Assembly (NCBI RefSeq): GCF_009680455.1
Contig: NZ_WKRD01000005.1
Location: forward strand, 62,001 to 126,000
DNA from: Lachnospira eligens
GTDB lineage: Bacteria; Bacillota; Clostridia; Lachnospirales; Lachnospiraceae
Direction: 5' to 3'
DNA length: 64,000 nucleotides
Positions 1 to 8,217 of this stretch are shown here, one piece after another (position 1 is the first letter of the stretch; every line of letters starts with the position of its first letter). Below the pieces are notes generated by a model. It saw only the letters and a program-made list of their open reading frames with translations. It had not been told where the DNA came from and did no database searches. Both the position numbers and the translations under genes were made by a program.

Positions 1-510
1 ACTCCTGCGTCAGGAAAATATTCAGATGGAGAGAAGATTAAGATTAATAATATCCCTGACAAATGTAAGGCATATTATACAACAGATGGTACAACTCCTA
101 CATCTTCATCAACAGAGTATACAGGTGAATTCGATATGCCAACCGGTAATACTGTAATCGCATTTGTAATAATTAACGATCATGAGCAGAGCAGTACAGT
201 AGTTAAGAGAAATTATAATGTTGAAGTAAAGAATACATATACATACAGCCAGGCTGAAAGCCAGCTGAAAAATGTCCTTATATCAAAGAAGGTGCTTAAG
301 TCAGACAGCAAAGCTTCAGATGGTTCAGGTGTTAATTTTGTCTATATTTCAAAGACAAAGGTTGGCAACAATGAAATGTATATTATCAGATATGATGTAA
401 TAAAGGGTGGTTCTACAACAACTGCTGGATTATATGGCGTTGATACATCAAGCGGTAAGGTGTATACTGTTACAGGTACAGAAGGCAGTTATTCTGCCAA
501 AGAATACTAA
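1..510 (+). CDS. C-terminal part of a surface protein with a CHB_HEX_C-like domain (5' truncated)
   Basis: The reading frame is open from the first base of the window, so the gene starts outside it; the internal ATG at 136 is not the start. The first ~60 visible residues (a YYTTDGTTPT motif, then STEYTGEF and a hydrophobic strand) look like the chitobiase/beta-hexosaminidase C-terminal domain, a small beta-sandwich common in secreted or cell-surface proteins of Clostridia. The remaining ~110 residues, rich in Ser, Thr, Lys and Tyr, resemble a compact extracellular module that I cannot name. There is no membrane anchor in the visible part. The stop is followed 55 bases later by nfnA, with no clear terminator between. 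The family call is by motif; the function of the whole protein is unknown. Confidence 0.8.
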   Translation, partial: TPASGKYSDGEKIKINNIPDKCKAYYTTDGTTPTSSSTEYTGEFDMPTGNTVIAFVIINDHEQSSTVVKRNYNVEVKNTYTYSQAESQLKNVLISKKVLKSDSKASDGSGVNFVYISKTKVGNNEMYIIRYDVIKGGSTTTAGLYGVDTSSGKVYTVTGTEGSYSAKEY

Positions 511-565
511 AGGTTGATTGTGCGTAATGCACTTCATAATATTACTTTTTGAAAGGAGAATTGTA

Positions 566-1444
566 ATGTATAAAATTCTTAAGGCTGAGAAGTTAGCAGA
601 GAAGATCTTCCTTATGGATGTTGAAGCTCCTAGAGTTGCTAAACATTGTGAACCTGGCCAGTTCGTTATTGTAAAGATGGATGATTTGGGCGAAAGAATT
701 CCACTTACTATTTGTGATTATGACAGAGAAGCAGGAACTATAACAATAGTTGTTCAGATAGTTGGAGCGTCTACTGAGAAGATGTCACATCTTAAAGCAG
801 GAGATGCATTTGAAGATTTTGTTGGACCTCTTGGATGTCCATCAGAGCTTATCAGCAAGGATATTGAAGAACTCAAAAAGATGAATATTGTATTCATTGC
901 CGGAGGTCTTGGAACAGCACCTGTATATCCACAGGTTAAATGGATGCATGAGCATGGTGTAGATGTTGATGTTATCGTTGGTGCTAAGAATAAGGAACTT
1001 ATAATCTTAGAGGAAGAGATGAAGGCTGTTGCTGGTAATCTTTACATAACAACTGATGATGGAAGCTATGTAAGAAAAGGTATGGGTACAGATGTGCTTA
1101 AGGATCTTGTTGCAGAAGGAAAACATTATGATTTATGTGTAGCAATCGGACCTATGATTATGATGAAATTCGTCTGTCTTCTTACTAAGGAACTTGGAAT
1201 TCCTACAATTGTCAGCATGAATCCGATTATGGTTGATGGAACTGGTATGTGTGGTGCATGTCGTCTTAAGGTTGGCGATGAGATTAAGTTTGCATGTGTT
1301 GACGGACCTGAATTTGACGGTCATCTTGTTGACTTTGACCAGGCTATGAAGAGAAGTGCTATGTACAGAACTGAAGAGGGAAGAGCAATGCTCAAGCTTC
1401 AGGAAGGCGATACACATCACGGCGGTTGTGGACAGTGTAATTAG
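566..1444 (+). CDS. nfnA: NfnA-like subunit of NADH-dependent ferredoxin:NADP+ oxidoreductase
   Basis: 292 residues, the usual size for the small subunit of the electron-bifurcating transhydrogenase NfnAB (also called sulfide dehydrogenase/SudB-like). RIPLTI at 44-49 is the FAD-binding RxPLT motif, and GGLGTAPV at 113-120 is the nucleotide-binding loop. D224, C229, C232 and C244 have the spacing of the Asp plus three Cys that hold the [2Fe-2S] cluster in NfnA. I chose ATG 566, preceded by GAAAGGAG, over an upstream in-frame ATG at 518 that has no ribosome binding site. The partner nfnB starts 17 bases after the stop. The complex couples NADPH oxidation or formation to NADH and reduced ferredoxin. 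A dihydroorotate dehydrogenase electron-transfer subunit is the main alternative, but the neighbour argues for Nfn. Confidence 0.9.
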   Translation: MYKILKAEKLAEKIFLMDVEAPRVAKHCEPGQFVIVKMDDLGERIPLTICDYDREAGTITIVVQIVGASTEKMSHLKAGDAFEDFVGPLGCPSELISKDIEELKKMNIVFIAGGLGTAPVYPQVKWMHEHGVDVDVIVGAKNKELIILEEEMKAVAGNLYITTDDGSYVRKGMGTDVLKDLVAEGKHYDLCVAIGPMIMMKFVCLLTKELGIPTIVSMNPIMVDGTGMCGACRLKVGDEIKFACVDGPEFDGHLVDFDQAMKRSAMYRTEEGRAMLKLQEGDTHHGGCGQCN

Positions 1445-1461
1445 AAAGGATGGGTTTCAAA

Positions 1462-2847
1462 ATGGACGTAATGAAGAAAGTGCCAGTCAGAGAGCAGGCT
1501 CCTGACGTAAGAAATAAGAATTTTGATGAAGTATGTCTTGGATATAACAAGGAAGAAGCTATGGAAGAGGCAACAAGATGCCTTAACTGTAAGAATGCAA
1601 GATGTGTTCAGGGCTGTCCTGTATCTATCGATATCCCAGCATTTATTCATCAGGTAAAAGAAGGAAATATTGAGGAAGCATATAAGATTATTGGTAAGTC
1701 AAGTGCACTTCCTGCTGTATGTGGCCGTGTATGTCCACAGGAGACACAGTGTGAAGGTCAGTGTATCAGAGGAATCAAGGGTGAATCAGTATCAATTGGT
1801 AAGCTTGAAAGATTTGTTGCTGACTGGGCAAGAGAGAATAATGTTGAGCCAGAGAAGCCAACAGAGAAGAAAGGCAAGAAAGTTGCTGTTATCGGTTCAG
1901 GTCCTTCAGGACTTACATGTGCCGGAGATCTTGCAAAAATGGGATATGACGTAACTATATTCGAGGCTTTACATGAGGCTGGTGGTGTATTAGTATATGG
2001 TATTCCTGAATTCCGTCTTCCTAAGTCAACAGTAGTTGCCCACGAAGTTGAGAATGTTAAGAAGTTAGGCGTTAAGATTGAGACTAACGTTGTTATTGGT
2101 AAGTCAATGACAATTGACCAGTTACTTGAAGATGAAGGCTTTGATGCAGTATTTATCGGTTCTGGTGCAGGTCTTCCAAGATTCATGGGTATTCCGGGCG
2201 AGAATGCTAACGAAGTATTCTCAGCTAATGAGTACCTTACAAGAAGTAATCTTATGAAAGCTTTCAAGGATGAGTATGATACTCCAATAGCAAGATTTAA
2301 GAAGGTTGCTATCGTTGGTGGTGGTAATGTTGCTATGGATGCTGCAAGAACAGCATTAAGACTTGGAGCAGAAACTCATATCGTATACAGAAGAAGTGAG
2401 GAGGAGCTTCCAGCAAGAGCTGAGGAAGTACATCACGCTAAGGAAGAAGGAATTATATTTGACCTTCTTACTAATCCGACAGAGATTCTTACAGATGACA
2501 AGGGTAATGTTACAGGTATGAAGTGCATTAAGATGGAACTTGGTGAACCTGATGCTTCAGGAAGAAGAAAGCCTGTAGAGATTCCTGGTTCAGAGTTTGT
2601 TATGGAATTAGATGCAGTTATCATGTCACTTGGTACTTCACCTAACCCACTTATATCTTCAACAACTAAGGGACTTGACATCAACAAGAGAAAATGTATC
2701 GTAGCAGAAGAAGAAAATGGTAAAACATCTAAGGAAGGTGTATATGCCGGTGGAGATGCTGTTACAGGTGCAGCTACAGTTATTCTTGCCATGGGAGCAG
2801 GAAAGGCTGGAGCTAAGGGAATTGATGAATTCCTTTCTAACAACTAA
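1462..2847 (+). CDS. nfnB: NfnB-like subunit (glutamate synthase small-subunit family)
   Basis: 461 residues, typical of NfnB/GltA-type flavoproteins. Two cysteine groups near the N-terminus (C40, C43, C48, C52 and C87, C91, C97, C101) bind two [4Fe-4S] clusters. GSGPSGLTCAG at 145-155 binds FAD, and GGGNVAMDAAR at 286-296 binds the second nucleotide. No glutamate synthase large subunit is near, and nfnA is directly upstream, so the NADPH-side bifurcating subunit of NfnAB is the best reading; databases often call this protein GltA. An in-frame ATG at 1450 overlaps the Shine-Dalgarno AAAGGA, so ATG 1462 is preferred. A strong terminator follows the stop. Confidence 0.9.
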   Translation: MDVMKKVPVREQAPDVRNKNFDEVCLGYNKEEAMEEATRCLNCKNARCVQGCPVSIDIPAFIHQVKEGNIEEAYKIIGKSSALPAVCGRVCPQETQCEGQCIRGIKGESVSIGKLERFVADWARENNVEPEKPTEKKGKKVAVIGSGPSGLTCAGDLAKMGYDVTIFEALHEAGGVLVYGIPEFRLPKSTVVAHEVENVKKLGVKIETNVVIGKSMTIDQLLEDEGFDAVFIGSGAGLPRFMGIPGENANEVFSANEYLTRSNLMKAFKDEYDTPIARFKKVAIVGGGNVAMDAARTALRLGAETHIVYRRSEEELPARAEEVHHAKEEGIIFDLLTNPTEILTDDKGNVTGMKCIKMELGEPDASGRRKPVEIPGSEFVMELDAVIMSLGTSPNPLISSTTKGLDINKRKCIVAEEENGKTSKEGVYAGGDAVTGAATVILAMGAGKAGAKGIDEFLSNN

Positions 2848-2859
2848 TCAGAATATAGT

Positions 2860-2897
2860 AAACCCGCTGTGTCTGTTAATTACACAGCGGGTTTTAT
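2860..2897 (+). terminator. Rho-independent terminator of nfnAB
   Basis: A perfect 13-bp stem (2860-2872 with 2882-2894) with a nine-base loop, whose right arm ends in TTT and runs on into TATT. It lies between nfnB and the convergent gene that ends at 2910, so it may serve both strands, although the T-run is better on the plus strand. Confidence 0.85.
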
Positions 2898-2909
2898 TGA
2901 TTATAAGAA

Positions 2910-3452
2910 TTAATTAAACATTTTTTCAACGAACTGTTCTGAAAAATTCTCGGCTTCTTCATCTGAAAGTTCAGTAAATTGTACGGTTAACTGTTCTTTA
3001 ACATAAGCTGTACGGTTAAAATATTTCATTTCTTCCTGAATATCTCCAGTGTAAGAATTTTCAATATCTTCTTTGGTTATGTTGTCTTCAAGCCAGTTAA
3101 GTACATTGGCGGCTTTCTTATCCTCAGTTTCAGCCTTGGCTTTAATTTTGTTAGAGTATTTCAAAGACCAGACACCGATTGCAATGAATCCGATAAATAA
3201 CAGACCAAGAACAATATTAATAAAAAGGAATGAAGGTGCATCTTTAGTTACTATCTTAATGATACCGATATCATTAAGAATCATAAGAATGATTCCGATT
3301 CCTCCACATACAAAGAATGTGATGGCAGAAGATAAGTTATCCTTGTACTTGTCAGTGCTGCTTTCATACAGGCTTCCACCTGTAAGAAGAGAGTCATTCC
3401 CGTTATTATCCTGAATGTTGTCATTAGTTATGTCAGTTGCGTTTTCAGACAT
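2910..3452 (-). CDS. Hypothetical membrane protein with two transmembrane helices
   Basis: 180 residues, not recognised. A polar Asn/Asp/Ser-rich N-terminus (1-40) precedes two hydrophobic segments (about 42-62 and 73-95) separated by a short loop. A charged, probably cytoplasmic C-terminal half with acidic helices follows. The layout resembles small two-helix proteins of unknown function common in Lachnospiraceae. The start is well supported by AAGGAGG six bases upstream on the minus strand. It is the only minus-strand gene in the first 15 kb and is transcribed toward the nfnB terminator. There is no signal peptide or known catalytic motif. Confidence 0.75.
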   Translation of the reverse strand: MSENATDITNDNIQDNNGNDSLLTGGSLYESSTDKYKDNLSSAITFFVCGGIGIILMILNDIGIIKIVTKDAPSFLFINIVLGLLFIGFIAIGVWSLKYSNKIKAKAETEDKKAANVLNWLEDNITKEDIENSYTGDIQEEMKYFNRTAYVKEQLTVQFTELSDEEAENFSEQFVEKMFN

Positions 3453-3602
3453 AATATTCCTCCTTGTTATAGAACTTAACCATAAGTCCTTTATTGTTCA
3501 GATATTATAAAATATAATTGTGAAAAAATAAAGAACATCTGGATTAATGTGGTAAAATACGAAAGAAAGATATTACAGATTAGTAAGATTAAGGAGATTG
3601 AT

Positions 3603-4247
3603 ATGAAAACACTTATAGTGACAGGGGGAAGTCTTGATATAAGCTGGGCAAAGGATTTTGTCAGGACAATAAATGCTGAATACATAATTGCAGCTGACAG
3701 TGGCCTTAAATATATTGATGAACTCGGACTTGTGCCGGATATGATACTGGGGGATTATGACTCAGTAGAAGATGGACTGCTTGATAAGTATAAAAGTATA
3801 GATATTAAGACTTATCCTAAAGAAAAGGATTATACAGATACGCATATTGCTATTATAAATGCATTGAAAGCCGGAGCGTCAGTCATATATATACTTGGGG
3901 CGACAGGTACAAGGATGGATCACACATTTACCAATATATGCAATATGAAAGCTGCACTTGACAGTGGCGTACCATGTTTTATATGTGACAGTCACAATAA
4001 AATATATCTTATAAATGACAAGATGGGAGAAGTGAAAGTGTCCAAAACAGGACAGTATGGTGATTATGTATCATTTGTTCCACTATCTGAAGAAACAATT
4101 ATAAGTCTTGCAGGGTTTAAATATGTGCTTGATGATTATATACTTAATCAGGGTTTAAGCATATGCCAGAGTAATGAAATTAAAGAAAATGTGGCGGTTA
4201 TAAATATAAAAAAAGGACTTGTGATTGTATTTGAAACAAAGGACTAA
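3603..4247 (+). CDS. thiN: Thiamine pyrophosphokinase
   Basis: 214 residues, the normal length of the family. The enzyme transfers pyrophosphate from ATP to thiamine to make thiamine diphosphate. The signature blocks are ADSGLKYIDELGLVPDMILGD followed by DSV near residue 40, KDYTDTHIAI, and GATGTRMDHTFTNI. These are the TPK catalytic-domain motifs with the conserved acidic residues. ATG 3603 is preceded by AAGGAG with seven-base spacing, so the in-frame extension to 3549 is rejected. In Bacilli thiN usually follows rsgA and rpe; here it stands alone between a divergent membrane protein and the decarboxylase operon, so it probably has its own promoter in 3453-3600. Confidence 0.92.
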   Translation: MKTLIVTGGSLDISWAKDFVRTINAEYIIAADSGLKYIDELGLVPDMILGDYDSVEDGLLDKYKSIDIKTYPKEKDYTDTHIAIINALKAGASVIYILGATGTRMDHTFTNICNMKAALDSGVPCFICDSHNKIYLINDKMGEVKVSKTGQYGDYVSFVPLSEETIISLAGFKYVLDDYILNQGLSICQSNEIKENVAVINIKKGLVIVFETKD

Positions 4248-4253
4248 AAATAC

Positions 4254-4282
4254 TTGTAATTATTGGCAGATTGTAATAAAAT
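4254..4282 (+). promoter_or_regulatory. Sigma-A-like promoter for the decarboxylase operon
   Basis: TTGTAA (4254-4259), a 17-base spacer and TAAAAT (4277-4282) lie about 50 bases before the start codon at 4332. The match to TTGACA/TATAAT is moderate but the spacing is ideal. No terminator separates it from thiN, so read-through from thiN is also possible. Confidence 0.5.
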
Positions 4283-4331
4283 TAACAAAGAGTTGCGCAA
4301 TAGCAACGTAAAAAACAAGGGAGGTCTCGTA

Positions 4332-5777
4332 ATGAGTAATACAACACAGGCATTATCAAGGATTGAAGCAATACTTGATGATAGCAGCTTTGTTGAAATC
4401 GGTGCTGGTGTGACTGCCAGATCTACAGATTTTAACATTCAGGAAAAGAAGGCTCCATCCGATGGTGTTATTACAGGATACGGAGTTATTAATGGTAATC
4501 TTGTGTATGTATACAGCCAGGATGCAACTGTTCTTAATGGTTCTATCGGTGAGATGCATGCTAAGAAGATTTCAGCACTTTATGATTATGCTATGAAGAT
4601 GGGAGCTCCTGTGATAGGTCTTATTGACTGCGCAGGTTTAAGACTTCAGGAAGCAACAGATGCTCTTGAAGGTTTCGGTACAATTTATAAGAAGATGTCT
4701 ATTGCATCAGGTGTTATTCCACAGATCACAGCAGTTTACGGTAACTGTGGCGGTGGACTTGCAATTCTTTCTTCATTATCTGATTTTACATTTATGGAAG
4801 ATAGCAAGGCCAAGCTTTTTGTTAACAGCCCTAATGCATTAGATGGTAATAATGAATCAAAGCTTGACTCAGCGTCAGCTAAGTTCCAGGCAGAAGCAGG
4901 AGTTGTTGATTTTACAGGAGATGAGGAGACTATTGCTAATGGTGTAAGACAGTTAGTTTCTATGCTTCCTGCTAACAACGAAGAGGATGCTGCAGTTTCT
5001 GCAACAACAGATGATCTTAACAGAGCATGCCCGGATATGGCAGCAGAGATTGCTGATCCTGCATTAGCTCTTTCAGATATTGCTGATGATAATGTATTTG
5101 TTGAAGTTAAGGCTTCATATGCTAAAGAAATGGTTACAGGATTTATTCAGGTAGATGGAATTACTATTGGTGCTGTAGCTAACAGAACAGCTCTTTATGA
5201 TGAAGAGGGTGAAGTGGCTGAAAAGTTTGAACCGGTTCTTACAGTTAAGGGCGCTTACAAGGCAGAGAATTTTGTTAATTTCTGTAATGCATTTGAAATT
5301 CCTGTACTTACACTTACTAATGTTAAAGGATTCGAAGCTACAGTGGCAGCTGAGAAGGGAATTGCAATTGCAAGTGCCAAGCTTACATATGCATTTGCTA
5401 ACGCAGATGTACCTAAGGTTAATGTTATTACAGGTGAGGCTTATGGAAGCGCATATGTTTCTATGAACTCTAAGTCTTTAGGTGCAGACCTTGTCTACGC
5501 ATGGCCAACAGCTTCTATCGGAATGATGGATTCACAGCTTGCAGCAAAGATTATGTATGCTGATGAGATAGCAGCCGCTTCTGATGTGGCAGCAACTGTT
5601 TCAGAGAAAGCAGCTGAATATGCTAAGTTACAGTCAAGTGTTGAGTCAGCAGCAGCAAGAGGATATGTTGATGCTGTTATTGACCCGGAGAATACAAGAC
5701 AGTATGTAGCCGCTGCATTTGAAATGTTATTTTCAAAGAGAGAGGTTCGTCCTGATAAGAAGCATGGAACAGTTTAA
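4332..5777 (+). CDS. Acyl-CoA carboxyltransferase (MmdA/PccB family), first gene of a Na+-decarboxylase operon
   Basis: 481 residues with the two crotonase-like halves of a biotin-dependent acyl-CoA carboxyltransferase. The first half contains GVIPQITAVYGNCGGGLAI (127-145), a glycine-rich oxyanion-hole segment. The second half contains KGFEATVAAEKGIAIA and GEAYGSAYVSMNSKSLGAD, and the protein ends KKHGTV like MmdA and PccB. The likely reaction is transfer of carboxyl between an acyl-CoA (methylmalonyl-CoA or malonyl-CoA class) and biotin. It is some 30 residues shorter than classical MmdA, and the N-terminus lacks the usual long start. ATG 4332 follows GGGAGG; the upstream extension to 4263 is rejected. 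Four decarboxylase genes follow. The acyl-CoA specificity cannot be read from sequence. Confidence 0.85.
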   Translation: MSNTTQALSRIEAILDDSSFVEIGAGVTARSTDFNIQEKKAPSDGVITGYGVINGNLVYVYSQDATVLNGSIGEMHAKKISALYDYAMKMGAPVIGLIDCAGLRLQEATDALEGFGTIYKKMSIASGVIPQITAVYGNCGGGLAILSSLSDFTFMEDSKAKLFVNSPNALDGNNESKLDSASAKFQAEAGVVDFTGDEETIANGVRQLVSMLPANNEEDAAVSATTDDLNRACPDMAAEIADPALALSDIADDNVFVEVKASYAKEMVTGFIQVDGITIGAVANRTALYDEEGEVAEKFEPVLTVKGAYKAENFVNFCNAFEIPVLTLTNVKGFEATVAAEKGIAIASAKLTYAFANADVPKVNVITGEAYGSAYVSMNSKSLGADLVYAWPTASIGMMDSQLAAKIMYADEIAAASDVAATVSEKAAEYAKLQSSVESAAARGYVDAVIDPENTRQYVAAAFEMLFSKREVRPDKKHGTV

Positions 5778-5792
5778 TTAAGAGGTGACAAT

Positions 5793-6647
5793 ATGAAGAA
5801 GACTAATTTGAAAAGATTCTTATTGTTATTCTGCATGTTAGCCTGCGTATTCAGTATGACAGCCTGTGGTAATGCACAGATTGATACTAATACAGCTAAA
5901 GAATCCATTAAAGATAACGAGGTTGCTTATGTTGAGAATTACCTCAAGGACTGGGCAAAGGATATGATTCTTTACCTTGACAGCAATCAGGGTGAAGCAG
6001 GAACAGATGCTCTTATTGCAGATGCAGAAGCAGGAATAACCCTTAATGATGTTAACAGTAAGATGTATATTGTTAACCAGCAGGGAATGAATGTTAAAAC
6101 AATAGGATTATACAATAGCTGGAACAGCACTAAAGATGAACTTGGTGAACTCAAAGAGTCTGTTGATGTTAACAACATTAATGTAAAGGTCAGTGATGAA
6201 ACAAGTGAATTATGTACTATTTCAGTTAAACTTAAATTCGAAAAGAGAGTATGTACATTCGAATTTGTAATCAATACAGATTACACACTTGAAAGTGGAG
6301 CTATTAATCCATCATACACAACAGGTGAGAAGATGGGTAAGGCCGGAATGAATACACTTATTGGTATGGGAACTGTATTTGTAGTTCTTATATTCATTTC
6401 ATTCATTATTTCTCTGTTCAAGTATATAAGCGTATATGAGAACAGAAAGAAAGAACAGAAAGAAGACACAGCTTCTGTTGGTGTTGATAATGCTATAGCA
6501 CAGATTGTTTCTAATGAAGAAGAAAATGTTGAGGACGATCTTGAACTTATTGCAGTTATTACTGCAGCAATTGCAGCATCAGAAGGAACATCTACGGATG
6601 GTCTTGTTGTCCGCTCAATTAGAAAGGTTAATAATAGGAGGAAATAA
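5793..6647 (+). CDS. OadG-family lipoprotein/membrane subunit of the decarboxylase
   Basis: 284 residues, three times the size of classical OadG/MmdD (about 85). The N-terminus is a lipoprotein signal with lipobox MTAC (C25). Residues 26-180 form an extracytoplasmic domain, followed by one transmembrane helix at about 187-209. The acidic tail ends in a short segment (about 248-275, with ELIAVITAAIAA) typical of the OadG/MmdD C-terminus that contacts the carboxyltransferase. Its place between the carboxyltransferase and biotin-carrier genes supports an assembly or anchoring role. The outside domain is the unusual part; it is seen in Lachnospiraceae operons of this type but has no known function. 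Start ATG 5793 follows AAGAGGTG. Confidence 0.75.
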   Translation: MKKTNLKRFLLLFCMLACVFSMTACGNAQIDTNTAKESIKDNEVAYVENYLKDWAKDMILYLDSNQGEAGTDALIADAEAGITLNDVNSKMYIVNQQGMNVKTIGLYNSWNSTKDELGELKESVDVNNINVKVSDETSELCTISVKLKFEKRVCTFEFVINTDYTLESGAINPSYTTGEKMGKAGMNTLIGMGTVFVVLIFISFIISLFKYISVYENRKKEQKEDTASVGVDNAIAQIVSNEEENVEDDLELIAVITAAIAASEGTSTDGLVVRSIRKVNNRRK

Positions 6648-6649
6648 TC

Positions 6650-7015
6650 ATGAAGAACTATACAATTACAGTTAATGGTAACGTATATGATGTTACTGTA
6701 GAAGAAGGAACAGGCAGTGCAGCTCCAGCAGCTAAGGCAGCCGCTCCTAAAGCAGCTCCAAAGGCTGCACCTAAGGCAGCAGCACCAGCAGGTGCTCAGG
6801 GAGCAGTTAAAGTTAACGCTCCAATGCCAGGAAAGATTCTTAAGGTTAATGCAACAGCAGGTGCTGCTGTAAAGAAGGGCGATGTATTGGTTGTCCTTGA
6901 AGCTATGAAGATGGAGAATGAAATCTGTGCTCCTCAGGATGGCACAATTGCAACTGTTGAGTGTGCAGCTGGTGATTCTGTAGAGTCAGGTAAGGTATTA
7001 GTTTCATTAAATTAA
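6650..7015 (+). CDS. Biotin carboxyl carrier subunit
   Basis: 121 residues. A short N-terminal strand segment (1-20) is followed by an Ala/Pro/Lys linker with repeated PKAA units (about 23-50) and a biotinyl domain (52-121). The motif EAMKMEN places the biotinylated lysine at K87. The carrier swings the carboxyl group between the carboxyltransferases and the membrane beta subunit, as MmdC or the 1.3S subunit of transcarboxylase does. It starts two bases after the previous stop with GGAGG eight bases upstream, so translation is probably coupled. It is the only biotin carrier in the operon and must serve both carboxyltransferases. Confidence 0.93.
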   Translation: MKNYTITVNGNVYDVTVEEGTGSAAPAAKAAAPKAAPKAAPKAAAPAGAQGAVKVNAPMPGKILKVNATAGAAVKKGDVLVVLEAMKMENEICAPQDGTIATVECAAGDSVESGKVLVSLN

Positions 7016-7053
7016 TTATGATACTGATATAAAGTGACTTACGGAGGTATAAG

Positions 7054-8205
7054 ATGAGTTATATTATAACAACTTTAGGAAACCTCGTTCACCAGAGTGC
7101 ATTCTTCGGACTTACATGGGGTAATTACCTTATGGTTCTGGTTGCGTTTGTTTTCCTTTATCTTGCAATTAAAAAAGGATATGAACCTCTGCTCTTAGTA
7201 CCTATTTCTTTTGGTATGCTTCTTGTAAACCTTTATCCTGACATTATGTTAGCAATAGAGGATTCAAGTAACGGTGTAGGTGGTTTGTTACATTATTTCT
7301 ATTTACTTGATGAATGGAGTATTTTACCATCACTTATTTTCTTAGGTGTTGGTGCTATGACTGATTTTGGTCCATTGATTGCTAACCCGGCAAGTTTCCT
7401 GCTTGGTGCAGCAGCACAGTTTGGTATCTTTGCAGCATATCTTATGGCTATTCTTATGGGATTCCCAGATAAGGCAGCAGCAGCTATATCAATTATTGGT
7501 GGTGCAGATGGTCCTACTTCAATATTCCTTGCAGGTAAGCTTGGTCAGACTAAATATATGGGACCTATTGCAGTAGCAGCATATTCATATATGTCACTGG
7601 TTCCTATTATCCAGCCACCAATTATGAAGCTTTTAACAACTAAGAAGGAAAGAGAAGTTAAGATGGAACAGTTAAGACCTGTTTCTAAGCTTGAGAAGAT
7701 TCTTTTCCCTATAGTAGTTACTGTAGTAGTAGTACTTATTCTTCCTACAACAGCACCACTTGTTGGTATGCTCATGTTAGGTAACCTTTTCAAGGAAAGT
7801 GGAGTTGTTAAGCAGCTTGCAGAGACAGCTTCTAATGCACTTATGTACATAGTTGTTATTATCCTTGGAACATCAGTTGGTGCTACAACAAGTGCAGAAG
7901 CATTTCTTAACCTTGATACATTAAAGATTGTTGCATTAGGACTTATTGCATTCGCATTTGGTACTGCAGCAGGTGTGTTATTTGGTAAGATTATGTGTCT
8001 TGTTACACATGGTAAGGTTAATCCGCTTATTGGTTCAGCAGGTGTATCTGCGGTTCCTATGGCAGCCAGAGTTTCGCAGAAGGTTGGTTCTGAGGCAGAT
8101 CCTTCTAACTTCCTTCTGATGCATGCTATGGGACCTAACGTTGCCGGTGTTATTGGTACAGCGGTTGCAGCCGGCACATTTATGGCCATGTTTGGCGTTA
8201 TGTAA
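7054..8205 (+). CDS. Na+-translocating decarboxylase beta subunit (OadB/MmdB/GcdB family)
   Basis: 383 residues, highly hydrophobic, with nine or more membrane segments. This subunit decarboxylates carboxybiotin and exports Na+. GGADGPTSIF at 149-158 is the family signature; D152 corresponds to the Asp that binds Na+ in Klebsiella OadB. NPASFLLGA near 111 is a second conserved block, and the C-terminal GSAGVSAVPMAARV segment is also typical. It has SD CGGAGG and lies between the biotin carrier and the oxaloacetate-type carboxyltransferase. The family is shared by oxaloacetate, methylmalonyl-CoA, malonate and glutaconyl-CoA decarboxylases, so the sequence fixes the ion-pump role but not the substrate. 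Confidence 0.95.
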   Translation: MSYIITTLGNLVHQSAFFGLTWGNYLMVLVAFVFLYLAIKKGYEPLLLVPISFGMLLVNLYPDIMLAIEDSSNGVGGLLHYFYLLDEWSILPSLIFLGVGAMTDFGPLIANPASFLLGAAAQFGIFAAYLMAILMGFPDKAAAAISIIGGADGPTSIFLAGKLGQTKYMGPIAVAAYSYMSLVPIIQPPIMKLLTTKKEREVKMEQLRPVSKLEKILFPIVVTVVVVLILPTTAPLVGMLMLGNLFKESGVVKQLAETASNALMYIVVIILGTSVGATTSAEAFLNLDTLKIVALGLIAFAFGTAAGVLFGKIMCLVTHGKVNPLIGSAGVSAVPMAARVSQKVGSEADPSNFLLMHAMGPNVAGVIGTAVAAGTFMAMFGVM

Positions 8206-8217
8206 AAGGAGGATATT

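Noticed and set aside
1758..2267. 169-residue minus-strand ORF within nfnB
   Set aside because: Antisense to a clear coding gene; low-complexity Ser/Pro/Thr composition typical of a shadow frame, no ribosome binding site.
7545..8189. 214-residue minus-strand ORF opposite the decarboxylase beta subunit
   Set aside because: Fully inside a well-conserved gene on the other strand; composition mirrors its hydrophobic codons.
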